A stretch of DNA of 64,000 bases from Rubellimicrobium arenae (GCF_017916275.1 NZ_JAFMST010000002.1:248001-312000), one strand, 5' to 3'. Positions 1 to 10,496 are shown, counted from the stretch's first letter. Made by a program: numbers and translations. Notes: generated from the letters alone by a model not told the origin.

Positions 1-2453
1 TGCTTGCGCACCTCCTGGAAGTAGACGGCGAGCTTGTCGGTGATGTGGAGGTCGCAGTTCATGACGCCGGCCATGAACTCCACGGGGTGGTTCGCCTTGA
101 GCCAGGCGGTCTGGTAGCTGACGACCGCGTAGGCGGCGGCGTGGGACTTGTTGAAGCCGTAGTTCGCGAATTTCTCCAGAAGGTCGAAGACCTCGCCCGC
201 CTTCTTTTCGGGGACGCCGTTCGCCTTGGCGCCCTCGACGAACTTGGGACGCTCCTTGGCCATCTCCTCGGCGATCTTCTTGCCCATGGCGCGGCGCAGG
301 AGGTCGGCGCCGCCGAGGCTGTAGCCCGCCATGACCTGCGCGATCTGCATCACCTGTTCCTGGTAGACGATGATGCCCTGCGTTTCCGCGAGGATATGGT
401 CGATGGTCGGGTGCAGCGGCTCCAGCGGGCGGGTGCCGTTCTTGACCTCGCAGTAGACGGGGATGTTCTCCATGGGGCCCGGGCGGTAGAGCGCCACGAG
501 GGCCACGATGTCCTCGATGCAGGTGGGCTTCATGCGCTTGAGCGCATCCATCATGCCCGTCGATTCCACCTGGAACACGGCCACGGTCCGCGCGCGGGAG
601 AAGAGGTCGTAGGTCGCCTCGTCGTCGAGCGGGATGGACAGGATGTCGTTCTCGGTCCCCGGGGCGGGATCGTAGATGCGGCGGCCGTCGGCGGCGACAT
701 GCAGGTCGCGGGTCTGCCGGATCAGCTTGACCGCGTTGTCGATCATGGTGAGCGTCTTGAGGCCCAGGAAGTCGAACTTCACGAGGCCCGCCTGCTCCAC
801 CCACTTCATGTTGAACTGGGTCGCGGGCATGTCGTCGGTGCCGGGCGCGCGGTAGAGCGGCACCAGTTCGTCGAGCGGGCGGTCGCCGATCACCACGCCC
901 GCCGCGTGGGTGGAGGCGTTGCGGAGCAGGCCTTCGAGCTGCTCGGCGTAGGTCATGCAACGGTGGACGACCTCGGCGGATCGCATCTCCTCGCGCAGGC
1001 GGGGCTCGTCGGCCAGCGCCTTGGTGATGGAAACGGGCTTGACCCCTTCCATCGGGATCATCTTGCTGAGGCGGTCCACCTGGCCATAGGGCATCTGGAG
1101 GACGCGGCCCACGTCGCGCACGGCGGCCTTGGACAGCATCGCACCAAAGGTGATGATCTGGCCGACCTTTTCCGCGCCGTAGCGGTCGCGCACGTATTCG
1201 ATCACCTCGCCGCGCCGGTCCATGCAGAAGTCGATGTCGAAGTCGGGCATCGACACGCGTTCCGGGTTCAGGAACCGTTCGAACAGCAGGGAATAGCGCA
1301 GGGGGTCGAGGTCGGTGATCGTCAGCGCATAGGCCACGAGCGACCCGGCGCCCGAGCCCCGGCCCGGCCCCACCGGGATGCCCTGCGACTTGGCCCATTT
1401 GATGAAGTCGGCCACGATCAGGAAGTAGCCCGGAAAGCCCATCTGCTCGATGATGCCGACCTCGAAGGCGAGGCGCCGTTCATACTCCTCGACCGGGGCG
1501 GCGTGCGGGATGACCTTGAGGCGGGCCTCCAGCCCCTCCTTGGCCTGGCGGCGCAGCTCCTCGACCTCGTTGTCGGCGAACTTGGGCAGGATCGGCTTGC
1601 GCTTGGGGACCTTGAAGGCGCAGCGCTTCGCGATCTCGACGGTGTTCTCCAGCGCCTCGGGGAGGTCGGCGAAAAGGGTCGCCATCTCCTTCTGCGACTT
1701 GAAGTAGTGCTGGGGCGTGAGGCGGCGGCGCGGCCCGGACTGGTCGACATGGGCCCCCTCGGCGATGGCGAGGAGGGCGTCGTGCGCCTCGTAGAGGTCT
1801 TCCTTGGGGAAGTAGACGTCGTTGGTGGCGACGATGGGCAGGTCGAGCGCGTAGGCGAGCTCAAGGGTCGGGCGTTCCGTCACCCGCTCCGACTCGGGAA
1901 GGCCGCCGTCGATGGGGTGGCGCTGGAGCTCGACGTAGAAGCGGCCGGGGAAGATCCCGGCCATCCGGCGCAGGAACTCCTCGGCGCGGGTGCGCTGGTT
2001 GGCCTGGAGCATCCGGCCCAGCGGGCCGTCGGGACCGCCGGACAGGCAGATCAGCCCGGCGTTGTGCTTTTCGAGGTCATCGAGCGTGATCTGCGGCAGG
2101 CCGTCGCCGTTGGTGTCCACCAGATAGGCGCAGGAGGACATCTTCATGAGGTTGTTCCAGCCGGCCTCGCTTTGGGCGAGCAGCACGACCGGAGCGGGGC
2201 GGTAGGGTGGACGGCCCGGATCGGGCGGCAGGTAGCACAGGTCCATCTGCGCCCCGATGATCGGCTGGACGCCCATCTTGGCGGCGTAGTCCGAGAACTC
2301 GAGCCCGGCGAACATCGCGTTGGTGTCGGTGATCGCCACGGCGGGCATCCCGGCCTCGGCGGCGAGCTTGGGGAGCTTCTTCACCGGGACCGCCCCTTCG
2401 AGGAGCGAATGTTCGGTGTGGACGCGGAGGTGGATGAAGCGAGGATCGGCCAT
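1..2453 (-). CDS. dnaE: DNA polymerase III subunit alpha, N-terminal part (runs off the window)
   Basis: Catalytic subunit of the replicative DNA polymerase III holoenzyme. The frame is open from an ATG at 2453 to the left edge, giving about 817 residues of a family usually near 1150-1180, so the finger end, tandem HhH, OB and tau-binding parts lie outside. The N-terminal PHP domain begins within the first 10 residues (RVHTEHSLLEGA). The palm carries PDFDIDF near residue 400, which holds two catalytic aspartates. Further on come RNASTHAAG, the LYRPGPM segment and NKSHAAAYA, all typical of DnaE1. The downstream gene on this strand cannot be seen. A large frame on the opposite strand is a high-GC shadow. 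Identity is very secure. Confidence 0.97.
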   Translation of the reverse strand, partial: MADPRFIHLRVHTEHSLLEGAVPVKKLPKLAAEAGMPAVAITDTNAMFAGLEFSDYAAKMGVQPIIGAQMDLCYLPPDPGRPPYRPAPVVLLAQSEAGWNNLMKMSSCAYLVDTNGDGLPQITLDDLEKHNAGLICLSGGPDGPLGRMLQANQRTRAEEFLRRMAGIFPGRFYVELQRHPIDGGLPESERVTERPTLELAYALDLPIVATNDVYFPKEDLYEAHDALLAIAEGAHVDQSGPRRRLTPQHYFKSQKEMATLFADLPEALENTVEIAKRCAFKVPKRKPILPKFADNEVEELRRQAKEGLEARLKVIPHAAPVEEYERRLAFEVGIIEQMGFPGYFLIVADFIKWAKSQGIPVGPGRGSGAGSLVAYALTITDLDPLRYSLLFERFLNPERVSMPDFDIDFCMDRRGEVIEYVRDRYGAEKVGQIITFGAMLSKAAVRDVGRVLQMPYGQVDRLSKMIPMEGVKPVSITKALADEPRLREEMRSAEVVHRCMTYAEQLEGLLRNASTHAAGVVIGDRPLDELVPLYRAPGTDDMPATQFNMKWVEQAGLVKFDFLGLKTLTMIDNAVKLIRQTRDLHVAADGRRIYDPAPGTENDILSIPLDDEATYDLFSRARTVAVFQVESTGMMDALKRMKPTCIEDIVALVALYRPGPMENIPVYCEVKNGTRPLEPLHPTIDHILAETQGIIVYQEQVMQIAQVMAGYSLGGADLLRRAMGKKIAEEMAKERPKFVEGAKANGVPEKKAGEVFDLLEKFANYGFNKSHAAAYAVVSYQTAWLKANHPVEFMAGVMNCDLHITDKLAVYFQEVRK

Positions 2454-2571
2454 GGAGACCAGACTAGGGCGGATGGCCCCGAGTCGAAAGTGCAGGCTGG
2501 CCACATCCCTGTGGGTAAGTCGTGCCGGGGTCGCCGGGTGGCGCGTTGCCGCCCGAGCGCCGGCCCGCCCG

Positions 2572-3096
2572 TCACGCGGCGCGGGCGGGCTCCTCGCCCG
2601 GGGTGCGGGCCAGCGCCACGGCCAGCCCGAGGCAGGCGACAAGGCCGCCGAGAAGGATGATCTCGCTCATCCCCGGGCGCAGGACCAGCAGGGCCAGCGC
2701 CGCGGCCTGGGGCGCCAGATGGATCGCGGCCAGGCCCAGGACCCTCCGGACGGAGGCCGGTCCGGGGACGTGGCGCGCCATCTCGACGGCGGGACGCAGG
2801 ACCGTGATGCCAAGGGTCAGAGTCGCGCCCATCAGGGCCAGCACGACCAGGGCCCAGCCCCCGGGGAGCGCGCCCGCGGCCCAGGCCAGCCCCCCGCCCC
2901 CGGCCACCGTGGCCAGCATCGCGGGCCGAAGCGCGCAGCGGTCGATCAGGGCCGCCTCGTCCACGGCGCGCCGGGCGGCCTCGTGGTCGGAGCCGTCGGC
3001 GACGCTCAGCAGGATGAGCCCGAGCACCGCGACGGAACCGGCCCAGACGAGGCCGCCGATGATGTGAATGAGTCCCGAAACAAGGAGGAGGTCCAT
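2572..3096 (-). CDS. small four-helix integral membrane protein, CopD/DUF2269-like
   Basis: A 174-residue protein made almost entirely of hydrophobic helices (about four or five membrane spans), beginning MDLLLVSGLIHIIGGLVWAG. The early His plus GG(L/A)xWxG pattern resembles the CopD and DUF2269 membrane families, in which a histidine near the first helix may bind heme or metal. I chose the ATG at 3096. A TTG four codons upstream is possible but has no better ribosome site. Its neighbour at 3333-3884 on the same strand has the same size and helix layout, so the two may be diverged paralogs working together. Substrate and role are unknown. Confidence 0.72.
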   Translation of the reverse strand: MDLLLVSGLIHIIGGLVWAGSVAVLGLILLSVADGSDHEAARRAVDEAALIDRCALRPAMLATVAGGGGLAWAAGALPGGWALVVLALMGATLTLGITVLRPAVEMARHVPGPASVRRVLGLAAIHLAPQAAALALLVLRPGMSEIILLGGLVACLGLAVALARTPGEEPARAA

Positions 3097-3238
3097 TATC
3101 GTCGCCAAGGAAAAGATCCGATGAATAAGCCGAGATTAGGCGATTCCGGAGGGGCTGGGCATGGAGGTATTTCCTACCTGTCCGCCCGGTGGTGTCCCGT
3201 TGGCCCAGGGGGCGATGCCGTGCCCGTCCATGGCAAGG

Positions 3239-3263
3239 GCCTGCCGCGGCATGCGCGGCAGGC
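3239..3263. terminator. perfect 10-bp inverted repeat between the two membrane genes
   Basis: GCCTGCCGCG and its exact reverse complement are separated by five bases (GCATG). It lies downstream of the 3333-3884 gene and upstream of the 2572-3096 gene, both leftward. There is no clear T-tract on either strand, so it may be a Rho-dependent end, an mRNA-stabilising hairpin or a protein site rather than a classic intrinsic terminator. Confidence 0.45.
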
Positions 3264-3332
3264 GACCGGGTCCATGACCCGCTGTGCGTCGGGATGGGAG
3301 GGAGTGGCGCGCGGGCCGGGACGGCCCCCGGC

Positions 3333-3884
3333 TCAGGCCGGCTGGGCGGCGACGGGGCGACCCGGCGCCCGGAGAACGGCCAGTCCGCCCAGGAGGAGGA
3401 GCGCCGCCGGGACCAGGAGGTGGAGGTCGGTCCAGGACGGCTTGAGCACCATGAGGCTGATGATCGCGAACTGTCCGGCAAGGTCGAGCTTGACGAGCCG
3501 CAGGACGCGACGCCCGTGCACCATGGACGCCGCCGCGTCCCCGCTCTCCTGGTGGGACTTGACTGCGCGCTCGCAGGTGGGGCCGAGGAACAGGGCGCCC
3601 AGGACGAAGGTGCAGGCCACGATCATCGCGGCCAGGATCGTCCAGGCGGCAAAGCCCCAGGACCCCAGCCAGGCGGCCGCGAGGCCCGTGACGATGGTGA
3701 AGAGGCCGAGCGGCGCGAAGACTCGGTTCCCCAGGAGCGCGACGTAGGACACGCCGGTCATGGTGGCCGCGTCATCGCCCCGGCGGTCGAGGATGAGCAC
3801 GAGGAGCGTCAGGATCGAGGCTCCGCCGACCCAGAAGATCGCCGCCATGACGTGAGCGAACTTGAGAAGCAGGTAAGGGTCCAT
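3333..3884 (-). CDS. DUF2269-like integral membrane protein
   Basis: A 183-residue hydrophobic protein starting MDPYLLLKFAHVMAAIFWVGG, which matches the N-terminal signature of DUF2269 and related CopD-like membrane proteins (KxxH followed by a WxGG turn). I count four or five membrane helices. A reading extended upstream to 3986 would add a polar arginine-rich stretch, and the ATG at 3884 has an AGGA about 12 bases upstream, so I use the short form. It is co-directional with the similar gene at 2572-3096, separated by a strong hairpin. Biochemical role is unknown. Confidence 0.8.
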   Translation of the reverse strand: MDPYLLLKFAHVMAAIFWVGGASILTLLVLILDRRGDDAATMTGVSYVALLGNRVFAPLGLFTIVTGLAAAWLGSWGFAAWTILAAMIVACTFVLGALFLGPTCERAVKSHQESGDAAASMVHGRRVLRLVKLDLAGQFAIISLMVLKPSWTDLHLLVPAALLLLGGLAVLRAPGRPVAAQPA

Positions 3885-4103
3885 GGGAAGGGTTCCTGGA
3901 ATTGGCAGGGAAAAGGATGAGTGAATGGCCCTTGTCCTAGCCCCGCCACGGTCGGCGCAGACAGTCGGGATTTCCTGACCCCTCACCGCGCCGGTCGTCC
4001 GGGTCTTGCCAAGCGTCGATCTTTCCGCCTTGATCGCGTCTGGCGCGGTCTACGCCGCATCGACCGCGCCCAAGGCCAACGGGGTAAGGCGGCGGGCTTT
4101 CAG

Positions 4104-5690
4104 ATGAAGATCGAGTTTCTCCTCAACGGGGAACGGGTCGAGGCCGAGGGGCTGCCGACGCGAACGCTGCTGGACTGGCTGCGCGACCAACGGGGGCTGC
4201 GCGGCACCAAGGAGGCCTGCCGCGAGGGCGACTGCGGCGCCTGCACGGTGATGGTGACGGACGATCGGGGCGCGCGGGCGCTGAACGCCTGCATCCTGTT
4301 CCTGCCGCAACTGGCCGGGAAGGCCGTGCGGACGGTGGAGGGCATCGCCTCGCCCGAGGGCGAGTTGCATCCCGTCCAGAGGGCGATGGTGGAGCATCAC
4401 GGCTCGCAGTGCGGGTTCTGCACGCCGGGCTTCGTGGTGGCGATGGCGGCGGCGCACCTGAACGGGGAGCGGGACTTCGACACGGCGCTGGCGGGGAACC
4501 TTTGCCGCTGCACGGGCTATGCGCCGATCATCCGCGCGGCCGAGGCGGCGGCGCGGGCGCCGGTGCCGGACTGGGTGCGCGACGTGCCCCCGGGCGGGCC
4601 CCCCTGGGTAGTGGGCGAGGCGGCGGGTCCCGGCGCGGGCGACATGCCCCCCGGCGAGGGATGGGCAGGGCGGCGCGACGATGCGGTGGACCTGGTGGAG
4701 AGCGACGCCACAGGCCCTGGCGCGGAGCCCCCGAAGGCGGGCCAGCGGGGCGAGGCGACGGGCGGCGCGGTGACGTCGGACCCCGGGGTGGCGGTGCCGG
4801 TCGAGGTGCCCCCTGCCCCGCCAGCCCCCGAGGGCGCCGCCGTGCTGCCCGACAGCGCCGATGCCCTCGCCGCATGGTACGAGGCGAACCCGGACGCGAC
4901 GCTGATCGCGGGGGCGACGGATGTGGGGCTCTGGGTCACCAAGGGGCTGCGCGACCTGCCCAAAGTGGCGTTCCTGAACCGGGCGCGGGACCTTGCCCGG
5001 ATCGAGGTCGCGGGCGACCGCATCCGGCTGGGCGCGGGCGTCACCATGACCGAGGTGCTGGCCCTCGCGGAGGAGCGGTTCCCGAGCTGGGCGCGGCTGA
5101 TCCGGCGCTATGGCTCGCAGCAGGTGCGGAACGCGGCGACGATCGGGGGGAACGTGGCCAACGGCTCCCCTATCGGGGACAACCCGCCGGCGCTGATCGC
5201 GCTGGGGGCGGTGCTGCACCTGCGCCGGGGGGCCACGCGGCGCGAGATGCCGCTGGAGGACTTCTTTCTGGCCTATGGAAAGCAGGACCGTCAGCCGGGC
5301 GAGTTCGTGGAGGCGGTGACGATCCCGGCCGCCGCGCCGGACTTCCGCGTCTACAAGCTGTCGAAGCGGTTCGACCAGGACATCTCGGCCGTCTGCGGGG
5401 GGTTCAACGTCGCGGTGCGGGACGGGGTGGTGCAGTCGGCGCGGATCGCCTTCGGCGGCATGGCCGGGGTGCCCCAGCGGGCGGCGGCGGTCGAGGCGGC
5501 GCTGGTCGGGCGGCCCTGGACCGCGGAAACGGTGGCGGCGGCGATGCCGGCGCTGGCCCGGGACTTCACGCCGCTGTCGGACATGCGGGCCAGCGCGGCC
5601 TATCGGCTGGAGGCGGCGGGCGGCATGCTCATGCGCTATGTCGCGGAGATGTCGGGGGCCGAGACGGACATCCGGGAGGTCGCGCCATGA
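4104..5690 (+). CDS. xdhA: xanthine dehydrogenase small subunit (2Fe-2S and FAD)
   Basis: Electron-transfer subunit of bacterial xanthine dehydrogenase, which oxidises hypoxanthine and xanthine to urate with NAD+. At 528 residues it has, in order, a plant-type ferredoxin domain ([11 protein letters not shown], residues about 38-48), a second 2Fe-2S domain (CGFCTPGF and NLCRCTGY, about residues 100-140) and a PCMH-type FAD domain ([22 protein letters not shown]). Between the second Fe-S domain and the FAD domain sits a Gly/Pro/Glu-rich linker of about 94 residues (about 152-245), clearly longer than I expect for XdhA. The ATG at 4104 is chosen because upstream frame lacks the fold. The stop overlaps xdhB by ATGA. 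Confidence 0.95.
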   Translation: MKIEFLLNGERVEAEGLPTRTLLDWLRDQRGLRGTKEACREGDCGACTVMVTDDRGARALNACILFLPQLAGKAVRTVEGIASPEGELHPVQRAMVEHHGSQCGFCTPGFVVAMAAAHLNGERDFDTALAGNLCRCTGYAPIIRAAEAAARAPVPDWVRDVPPGGPPWVVGEAAGPGAGDMPPGEGWAGRRDDAVDLVESDATGPGAEPPKAGQRGEATGGAVTSDPGVAVPVEVPPAPPAPEGAAVLPDSADALAAWYEANPDATLIAGATDVGLWVTKGLRDLPKVAFLNRARDLARIEVAGDRIRLGAGVTMTEVLALAEERFPSWARLIRRYGSQQVRNAATIGGNVANGSPIGDNPPALIALGAVLHLRRGATRREMPLEDFFLAYGKQDRQPGEFVEAVTIPAAAPDFRVYKLSKRFDQDISAVCGGFNVAVRDGVVQSARIAFGGMAGVPQRAAAVEAALVGRPWTAETVAAAMPALARDFTPLSDMRASAAYRLEAAGGMLMRYVAEMSGAETDIREVAP

Positions 5691-8056
5691 GCGTCGGGCT
5701 GCGCGAGACGCACGATTCCGCCGTGCTGCACGTCACCGGGGCGGCGCGCTACGTGGACGACATCCCGGCGCCCGAGGGCTGCCTGCACCTGGCCTTTGGG
5801 CTGTCGGACGTGGCGCGGGGGCGACTCGTGTCGCTGGACCTGAGCGCGGTGCGCGCCGCGCCGGGGGTGATCGCGGTGCTGGCCGCGAGCGACCTGCCGC
5901 GGCCAGTGGACACCTCGCCCTCGGCGCACGACGAGCCGCTGCTCTGCGACGGGCCGATCCATTTCGTGGGGCAGCCGCTGTTCCTGGTGGTCGCGACCAG
6001 TCACCTCGCCGCGCGCAAGGCGGCGCGGCTGGGCCGGGCCGAGGTGGCCGAGGAGCCGCCGATCCTGACCATTGAGGAGGCGCTGGCCGCGAACAGCCGG
6101 TTCGAGGAGGGGCCGCGCGTCTGGACCAAGGGCGACGCGGAGGCGGCTCTGGCCCGCGCGCCGCGGCGGCTGAGCGGCACCTTCGAGATGGGGGGGCAGG
6201 AGCATTTTTACCTGGAGGGGCAGGCCGCGCTGGCCCTGCCCGGCGAAGGGCAGATGGAGGTCCACTGCTCCACGCAGCACCCCAGCGAGATCCAGCACAA
6301 GGTGGCGGACGCGCTGGGCGTCCACATGAACGACGTGCGCGTGGTGATGCGGCGGATGGGCGGCGGCTTTGGCGGCAAGGAAAGCCAGGGGAACGCGCTA
6401 GCGATCGCCTGCGCCGTCGCGGCGGAGCGGACGGGCCGCGCCTGCCGGATGCGCTATGACCGCGACGACGACATGGTCATCACCGGCAAGCGCCACGACT
6501 TCCGCATCGCCTATGAGGTGGGGTTCGACGAGGACGGGCGGCTGCTGGCGGTGGACGTCACGCAGATCACCCGTTGCGGCTGGTCGCAGGACCTGAGCCT
6601 CGCCGTCGCCGACCGGGCGATGCTGCACGCGGACAACGCCTACCTGATCCCGCACATGCGGATCACCTCGCACCGGCTGAAGACCAACATGCAGTCGGCC
6701 ACCGCCTTTCGCGGGTTCGGCGGGCCGCAGGGCATGCTGGGGATGGAGCGGATCGTCGAGCATGTCGCGCGCGAGCTGGGCCGCGACCCGGTGGAGGTGC
6801 GGCGGCTCAACTTCTATGCGGCCGCGGATGCGGACGGTTCCGGGGCGGACGGGGACGGCGCGGCGCGGGGCGGGCCGGGCACCGGGCGGCGGTTCGGCGG
6901 GGCCCATTCCCGCCGGGAGGAGCCGCAGACGACGCCCTACGGGATGCCGGTCACCGACTTCCTGCTGCACGAGATGACGGAGGACCTGCTCGCGTCCTCG
7001 GACTTTGCGGCGCGGCGCGAGGCGATCCGGGCCTGGAACGCGCAAAACCCCATCCTGAAGAAGGGGATCGCCTATTCGCCGGTGAAGTTCGGCATCTCCT
7101 TCACGCTGACGCACCTGAACCAGGCGGGCGCGCTGGTGAACGTCTATCGCGACGGGTCCATCCTGCTGAACCACGGCGGGACCGAGATGGGCCAGGGCCT
7201 GCACCGCAAGATCACGCAGGTCGCGGCGGCGCGGTTCGGCGTGCCGCTGGAGCGGGTGCGGATCAGCGCCACCGACACGACCAAGGTGCCCAACACCTCG
7301 GCCACGGCGGCGTCCTCGGGGGCGGACCTGAACGGGATGGCGACGCAGGCGGCCTGCGACACCCTGCGGGAGCGGATGGGCGCGCATCTGGCCGGGCTCT
7401 ACCAGACCACGCCCGACCGGGTGGAGTTCCGGGACGGGATGGTGACGGTCGGCGGCGAGAGCCTGACCTGGGACGGCGCGGTCGAGGCCTGCTACCTGGG
7501 CCGCGTGTCGTTGAGCGCGACGGGCTTCTACGCCACGCCGGACCTGGAATGGGACCGGCTGCGCGGCCAGGGGCGGCCGTTCTTCTACTTCGCCTACGGC
7601 TGCGCGGTGACCGAGGTGGTGATCGACACCCTGACCGGAGAGAACCGCATCCTGCGGGCCGACGTGCTGCACGACTGCGGCGCCTCGCTGAACCCGGCGC
7701 TGGACGTGGGGCAGATCGAGGGCGGCTATGTGCAGGGCGCGGGCTGGCTGACCACCGAGGAGCTGGTCTGGGACGACAAGGGGCGGCTCAGGACGCACGC
7801 GCCCTCCACCTACAAGATCCCGGCGGTGAGCGACCGGCCCGCGGTGTTCAACGTCCACCTCTGGGATGCGCCGAACCGGGCGGAGACGATCTACCGCTCC
7901 AAGGCCGTGGGAGAGCCGCCGTTCATGCTGGGCATCTCGGCGTTCCTCGCGCTGGGGGACGCCTGCGCGGCCTGCGGGCCCGCGTTCCCGGACCTTCAGG
8001 CGCCCGCGACGCCGGAACGGGTGCTGGCCGCGGTGCATCGGGCGCGCGGGTTATGA
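5687..8056 (+). CDS. xdhB: xanthine dehydrogenase large subunit (molybdopterin binding)
   Basis: Catalytic subunit where purine hydroxylation occurs at the molybdenum cofactor. The 789 residues contain [17 protein letters not shown] and [10 protein letters not shown] (its arginine is the substrate-orienting residue of the family), [12 protein letters not shown], and KAVGEPPF with the general-base Glu at residue 743. An insertion of about 33 residues rich in Gly, Asp and Arg interrupts the region after LNFYA (about residues 380-413), where relatives run almost directly into TPYGM. It starts on an ATGA overlap with xdhA and ends on an ATGA overlap with xdhC, so the three are translationally coupled. 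Confidence 0.96.
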   Translation: MSVGLRETHDSAVLHVTGAARYVDDIPAPEGCLHLAFGLSDVARGRLVSLDLSAVRAAPGVIAVLAASDLPRPVDTSPSAHDEPLLCDGPIHFVGQPLFLVVATSHLAARKAARLGRAEVAEEPPILTIEEALAANSRFEEGPRVWTKGDAEAALARAPRRLSGTFEMGGQEHFYLEGQAALALPGEGQMEVHCSTQHPSEIQHKVADALGVHMNDVRVVMRRMGGGFGGKESQGNALAIACAVAAERTGRACRMRYDRDDDMVITGKRHDFRIAYEVGFDEDGRLLAVDVTQITRCGWSQDLSLAVADRAMLHADNAYLIPHMRITSHRLKTNMQSATAFRGFGGPQGMLGMERIVEHVARELGRDPVEVRRLNFYAAADADGSGADGDGAARGGPGTGRRFGGAHSRREEPQTTPYGMPVTDFLLHEMTEDLLASSDFAARREAIRAWNAQNPILKKGIAYSPVKFGISFTLTHLNQAGALVNVYRDGSILLNHGGTEMGQGLHRKITQVAAARFGVPLERVRISATDTTKVPNTSATAASSGADLNGMATQAACDTLRERMGAHLAGLYQTTPDRVEFRDGMVTVGGESLTWDGAVEACYLGRVSLSATGFYATPDLEWDRLRGQGRPFFYFAYGCAVTEVVIDTLTGENRILRADVLHDCGASLNPALDVGQIEGGYVQGAGWLTTEELVWDDKGRLRTHAPSTYKIPAVSDRPAVFNVHLWDAPNRAETIYRSKAVGEPPFMLGISAFLALGDACAACGPAFPDLQAPATPERVLAAVHRARGL

Positions 8057-8979
8057 GCCTCGACCCCGCCAGCCTCCAGGGGGCGGTGGCGGCGCAGGGA
8101 CGCGTCGTCCGCATCCTCGTGGTGACCGTCGCGGGGTCCGTGCCGCGCGACGCCGGCACCTCCATGCTGGTCTGGGAGGGCGGCGAGGAGGGCACCATCG
8201 GCGGCGGAGAGCTGGAGAACCAGGCGGTGCGCGAGGCGCGCCTCATGCTCGCCGCCGGCCATCCGGAGCCGTTCCTGCGGACCGTGCCGCTGGGGCCGGC
8301 GCTGGGCCAGTGCTGCGGCGGCTCGGTGACCCTGGCCTGGGAACGATTCGACGCCGGGACCCTGCCCGACGCCCTGCCCTACGCGCGGCGGCTGTCAGGC
8401 ACCGCCAGCCCATGTCCGAGCGTGGAGCTTGCGCCGGGGTCGAGGCCCCTGGTGCGCGACGGCTGGCTCATCGAGGCGGCGCCCGCGCCTGGACGGCCCC
8501 TTTGGGTCTGGGGCGCGGGGCATGTCGGACGGGCCATCGTGAACGTGCTCGCGCCCTGGCCCGGCGTGGCGATCACCTGGGTCGACCTCGGGCCCGACCG
8601 GTTTCCCGCCGCGGTGCCGGCGGGCGTGACGATCCTGCCCGCCGCCGAGCCTGCCGCCCTGGTCCGCTATGCCCCGGTCGAGTCGGACCACCTGGTGCTG
8701 ACGCGCTCGCATGAGCTGGACCTCCAGCTCTGCCATGCCCTTCTGGTCCACGGATTCGCGAGTCTCGGGCTTATCGGATCGGCCACGAAGATGGCCCGGT
8801 TCCGGTCGCGGCTGGGCTCGCTCGGCCACACGGCTGCTCAAATCTCGCGCATTGCCTGTCCGATAGGCGATCCGAGCCTCGGGAAGCATCCTCAGGCCAT
8901 TGCCGTCGGCGTTGCCGCCGCGCTAATCAGGGCGATGGAAACGGGCGGGCAACGCCAGGAAAGGGATGCGACCGGATGA
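8053..8979 (+). CDS. xdhC: xanthine dehydrogenase accessory protein XdhC
   Basis: Molybdenum-cofactor chaperone that binds Moco, promotes its sulfuration and delivers it to XdhB. The 308-residue protein has the XdhC N-terminal domain (VTVAGSVPRDAGTSM, TIGGGELEN) with the conserved GQCCGGSV motif, followed by a Rossmann-like C-terminal domain (WGAGHVGRAIV; LGLIGSATK). It overlaps xdhB and the following ABC ATPase gene by ATGA junctions. Its position between the enzyme genes and the transporter supports one purine transcription unit. Confidence 0.94.
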   Translation: MSLDPASLQGAVAAQGRVVRILVVTVAGSVPRDAGTSMLVWEGGEEGTIGGGELENQAVREARLMLAAGHPEPFLRTVPLGPALGQCCGGSVTLAWERFDAGTLPDALPYARRLSGTASPCPSVELAPGSRPLVRDGWLIEAAPAPGRPLWVWGAGHVGRAIVNVLAPWPGVAITWVDLGPDRFPAAVPAGVTILPAAEPAALVRYAPVESDHLVLTRSHELDLQLCHALLVHGFASLGLIGSATKMARFRSRLGSLGHTAAQISRIACPIGDPSLGKHPQAIAVGVAAALIRAMETGGQRQERDATG

Positions 8980-10496
8980 GCGACGTGCTGCTGGCGATCC
9001 GGGGGCTCACCAAGGCCTATCCGGGCGTGGTCGCCAACAGCGACGTGAGCTTCGACATCCGTCCGGCCAGCGTTCACGCCCTGCTGGGCGAGAACGGGGC
9101 GGGCAAGTCCACCCTCGTCAAGACCATCTACGGCCTGGTGCGGCCCGACGCCGGCAGCATGACCCTGGCGGGCCGGCCCTATACCCCCGCCGAGCCCCGC
9201 GCCGCCCGCGCCGCCGGGGTGGCGATGGTGTTCCAGCACTTCTCTCTGTTCGACGCGCTCTCGGTGGCCGAGAACATCGCGCTCGGCATGGAGAACCCGC
9301 CGCCGCTGCGCGACCTTTCAAGCCGCATCGCCCAGGTCTCCAGGGAATACGGGCTTCCGCTCGATCCCCGGCGGACGGTGGGCGACCTGTCGGCGGGCGA
9401 ACGGCAGCGGGTGGAGATCATCCGCTGCCTGCTGCAGGCGCCCCGCCTCCTCATCATGGACGAGCCGACCTCGGTGCTGACCCCGCAGGAGGTGGACATC
9501 CTGTTCGGGACGCTCCGGCAACTGCGCGAGGAAGGGACGGCGATCCTCTACATCTCCCACAAGCTCGAGGAGATCCGGGCGCTGTGCGAGGAGGCGACCA
9601 TCCTGCGGGGCGGCAAGGTCGTCGCCACCTGCGACCCGCGCGCGACCTCGGCCCGGCAGATGGCCGAGATGATGGTCGGCGGCACGCTCAAGACCCCGGC
9701 CCGCGCCACGATCGCCGGAGGAGAGGTCGTGCTGGAGGTGCAGGGATTGTCGGCGGCCTCGCCCCGCCAGCACGGCATGGCCCTCCGGGACGTGACCTTC
9801 TCGGTCAGCCGGGGCGAGGTCCTGGGGATCGGCGGCGTCGCGGGCAACGGGCAGGACGAGCTGCTTCTCGCGCTGTCCGGCGAGATGAGGACCGCGCCGG
9901 GGATGGTGCGGCTCGGGTCGGACCCGATCGGGCGCTGCTCCCCCTCCGAACGCCGCGCGCGCGGGCTGCTCTGCGCCCCGGAGGAGCGGATGGGCCACGC
10001 CGCCGCGCCGGACATGACCCTGACCGAGAACGCCTTCCTGACGGGGCGCGTGCGCGAACGGCTGGCCCGGGGCGGCTTCGTCGACTGGACCGGCGCGCGG
10101 AGCTTTGCGGAACGCGTGATCCGGGGCTTTGACGTCCGGACGCCCGGCCCCGGGGCGGCGGCACGGTCGCTGTCGGGCGGGAACCTCCAGAAGTTCGTCA
10201 TCGGGCGCGAGATCCTGCAGCGCCCCGAGGTCCTGGTCGTCAACCAGCCCACCTGGGGCGTGGACGCCGCCGCCGCCGCGTCGATCCGGCAGGCCCTGCT
10301 CGACCTCGCCTCCCAGGGGGCGGCCGTGGTGGTGGTGAGCCAGGATCTCGACGAGCTGATGGAGATCTCGGACCGCTTCGCCGCGCTCAACGAAGGGCGG
10401 CTCTCGCCCGCGCGCCCGGCCCGTGGCCTCACCGTCGAGGAGATCGGCCTCATGCTGGGCGGCGCGCACGGGATGGAAGTGGCCCATGCGCACTGA
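8976..10496 (+). CDS. nucleoside/purine ABC transporter ATP-binding protein (two ABC domains)
   Basis: A 506-residue tandem ATPase of the simple-sugar/nucleoside importer class (NupA or YufO type). Domain 1 has Walker A GENGAGKST, signature LSAGERQRVEI and Walker B LLIMDEPTSVLTP. Domain 2 has a degenerate Walker A (GVAGNGQDE), signature LSGGNLQKFVIGRE and a Walker B in which the usual Asp is Asn (VVNQPTWGVD), as is common in this class. It starts inside the xdhC stop codon, tying transport to xanthine dehydrogenase. With the two permeases and BMP protein downstream it should import purine nucleosides or bases. The exact substrate is inferred. Confidence 0.93.
   Translation: MSDVLLAIRGLTKAYPGVVANSDVSFDIRPASVHALLGENGAGKSTLVKTIYGLVRPDAGSMTLAGRPYTPAEPRAARAAGVAMVFQHFSLFDALSVAENIALGMENPPPLRDLSSRIAQVSREYGLPLDPRRTVGDLSAGERQRVEIIRCLLQAPRLLIMDEPTSVLTPQEVDILFGTLRQLREEGTAILYISHKLEEIRALCEEATILRGGKVVATCDPRATSARQMAEMMVGGTLKTPARATIAGGEVVLEVQGLSAASPRQHGMALRDVTFSVSRGEVLGIGGVAGNGQDELLLALSGEMRTAPGMVRLGSDPIGRCSPSERRARGLLCAPEERMGHAAAPDMTLTENAFLTGRVRERLARGGFVDWTGARSFAERVIRGFDVRTPGPGAAARSLSGGNLQKFVIGREILQRPEVLVVNQPTWGVDAAAAASIRQALLDLASQGAAVVVVSQDLDELMEISDRFAALNEGRLSPARPARGLTVEEIGLMLGGAHGMEVAHAH

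Noticed and set aside
45-2660. An open frame of 871 codons opposite dnaE
   Set aside because: It mirrors dnaE codon positions in very GC-rich DNA, is dominated by Gly, His, Val, Leu and Asp, and has no recognisable motif. dnaE on the other strand has clear catalytic motifs.
3921-4103. Upstream extension of xdhA by 61 codons
   Set aside because: Arg-rich non-homologous residues. The ferredoxin domain begins directly at the ATG at 4104.
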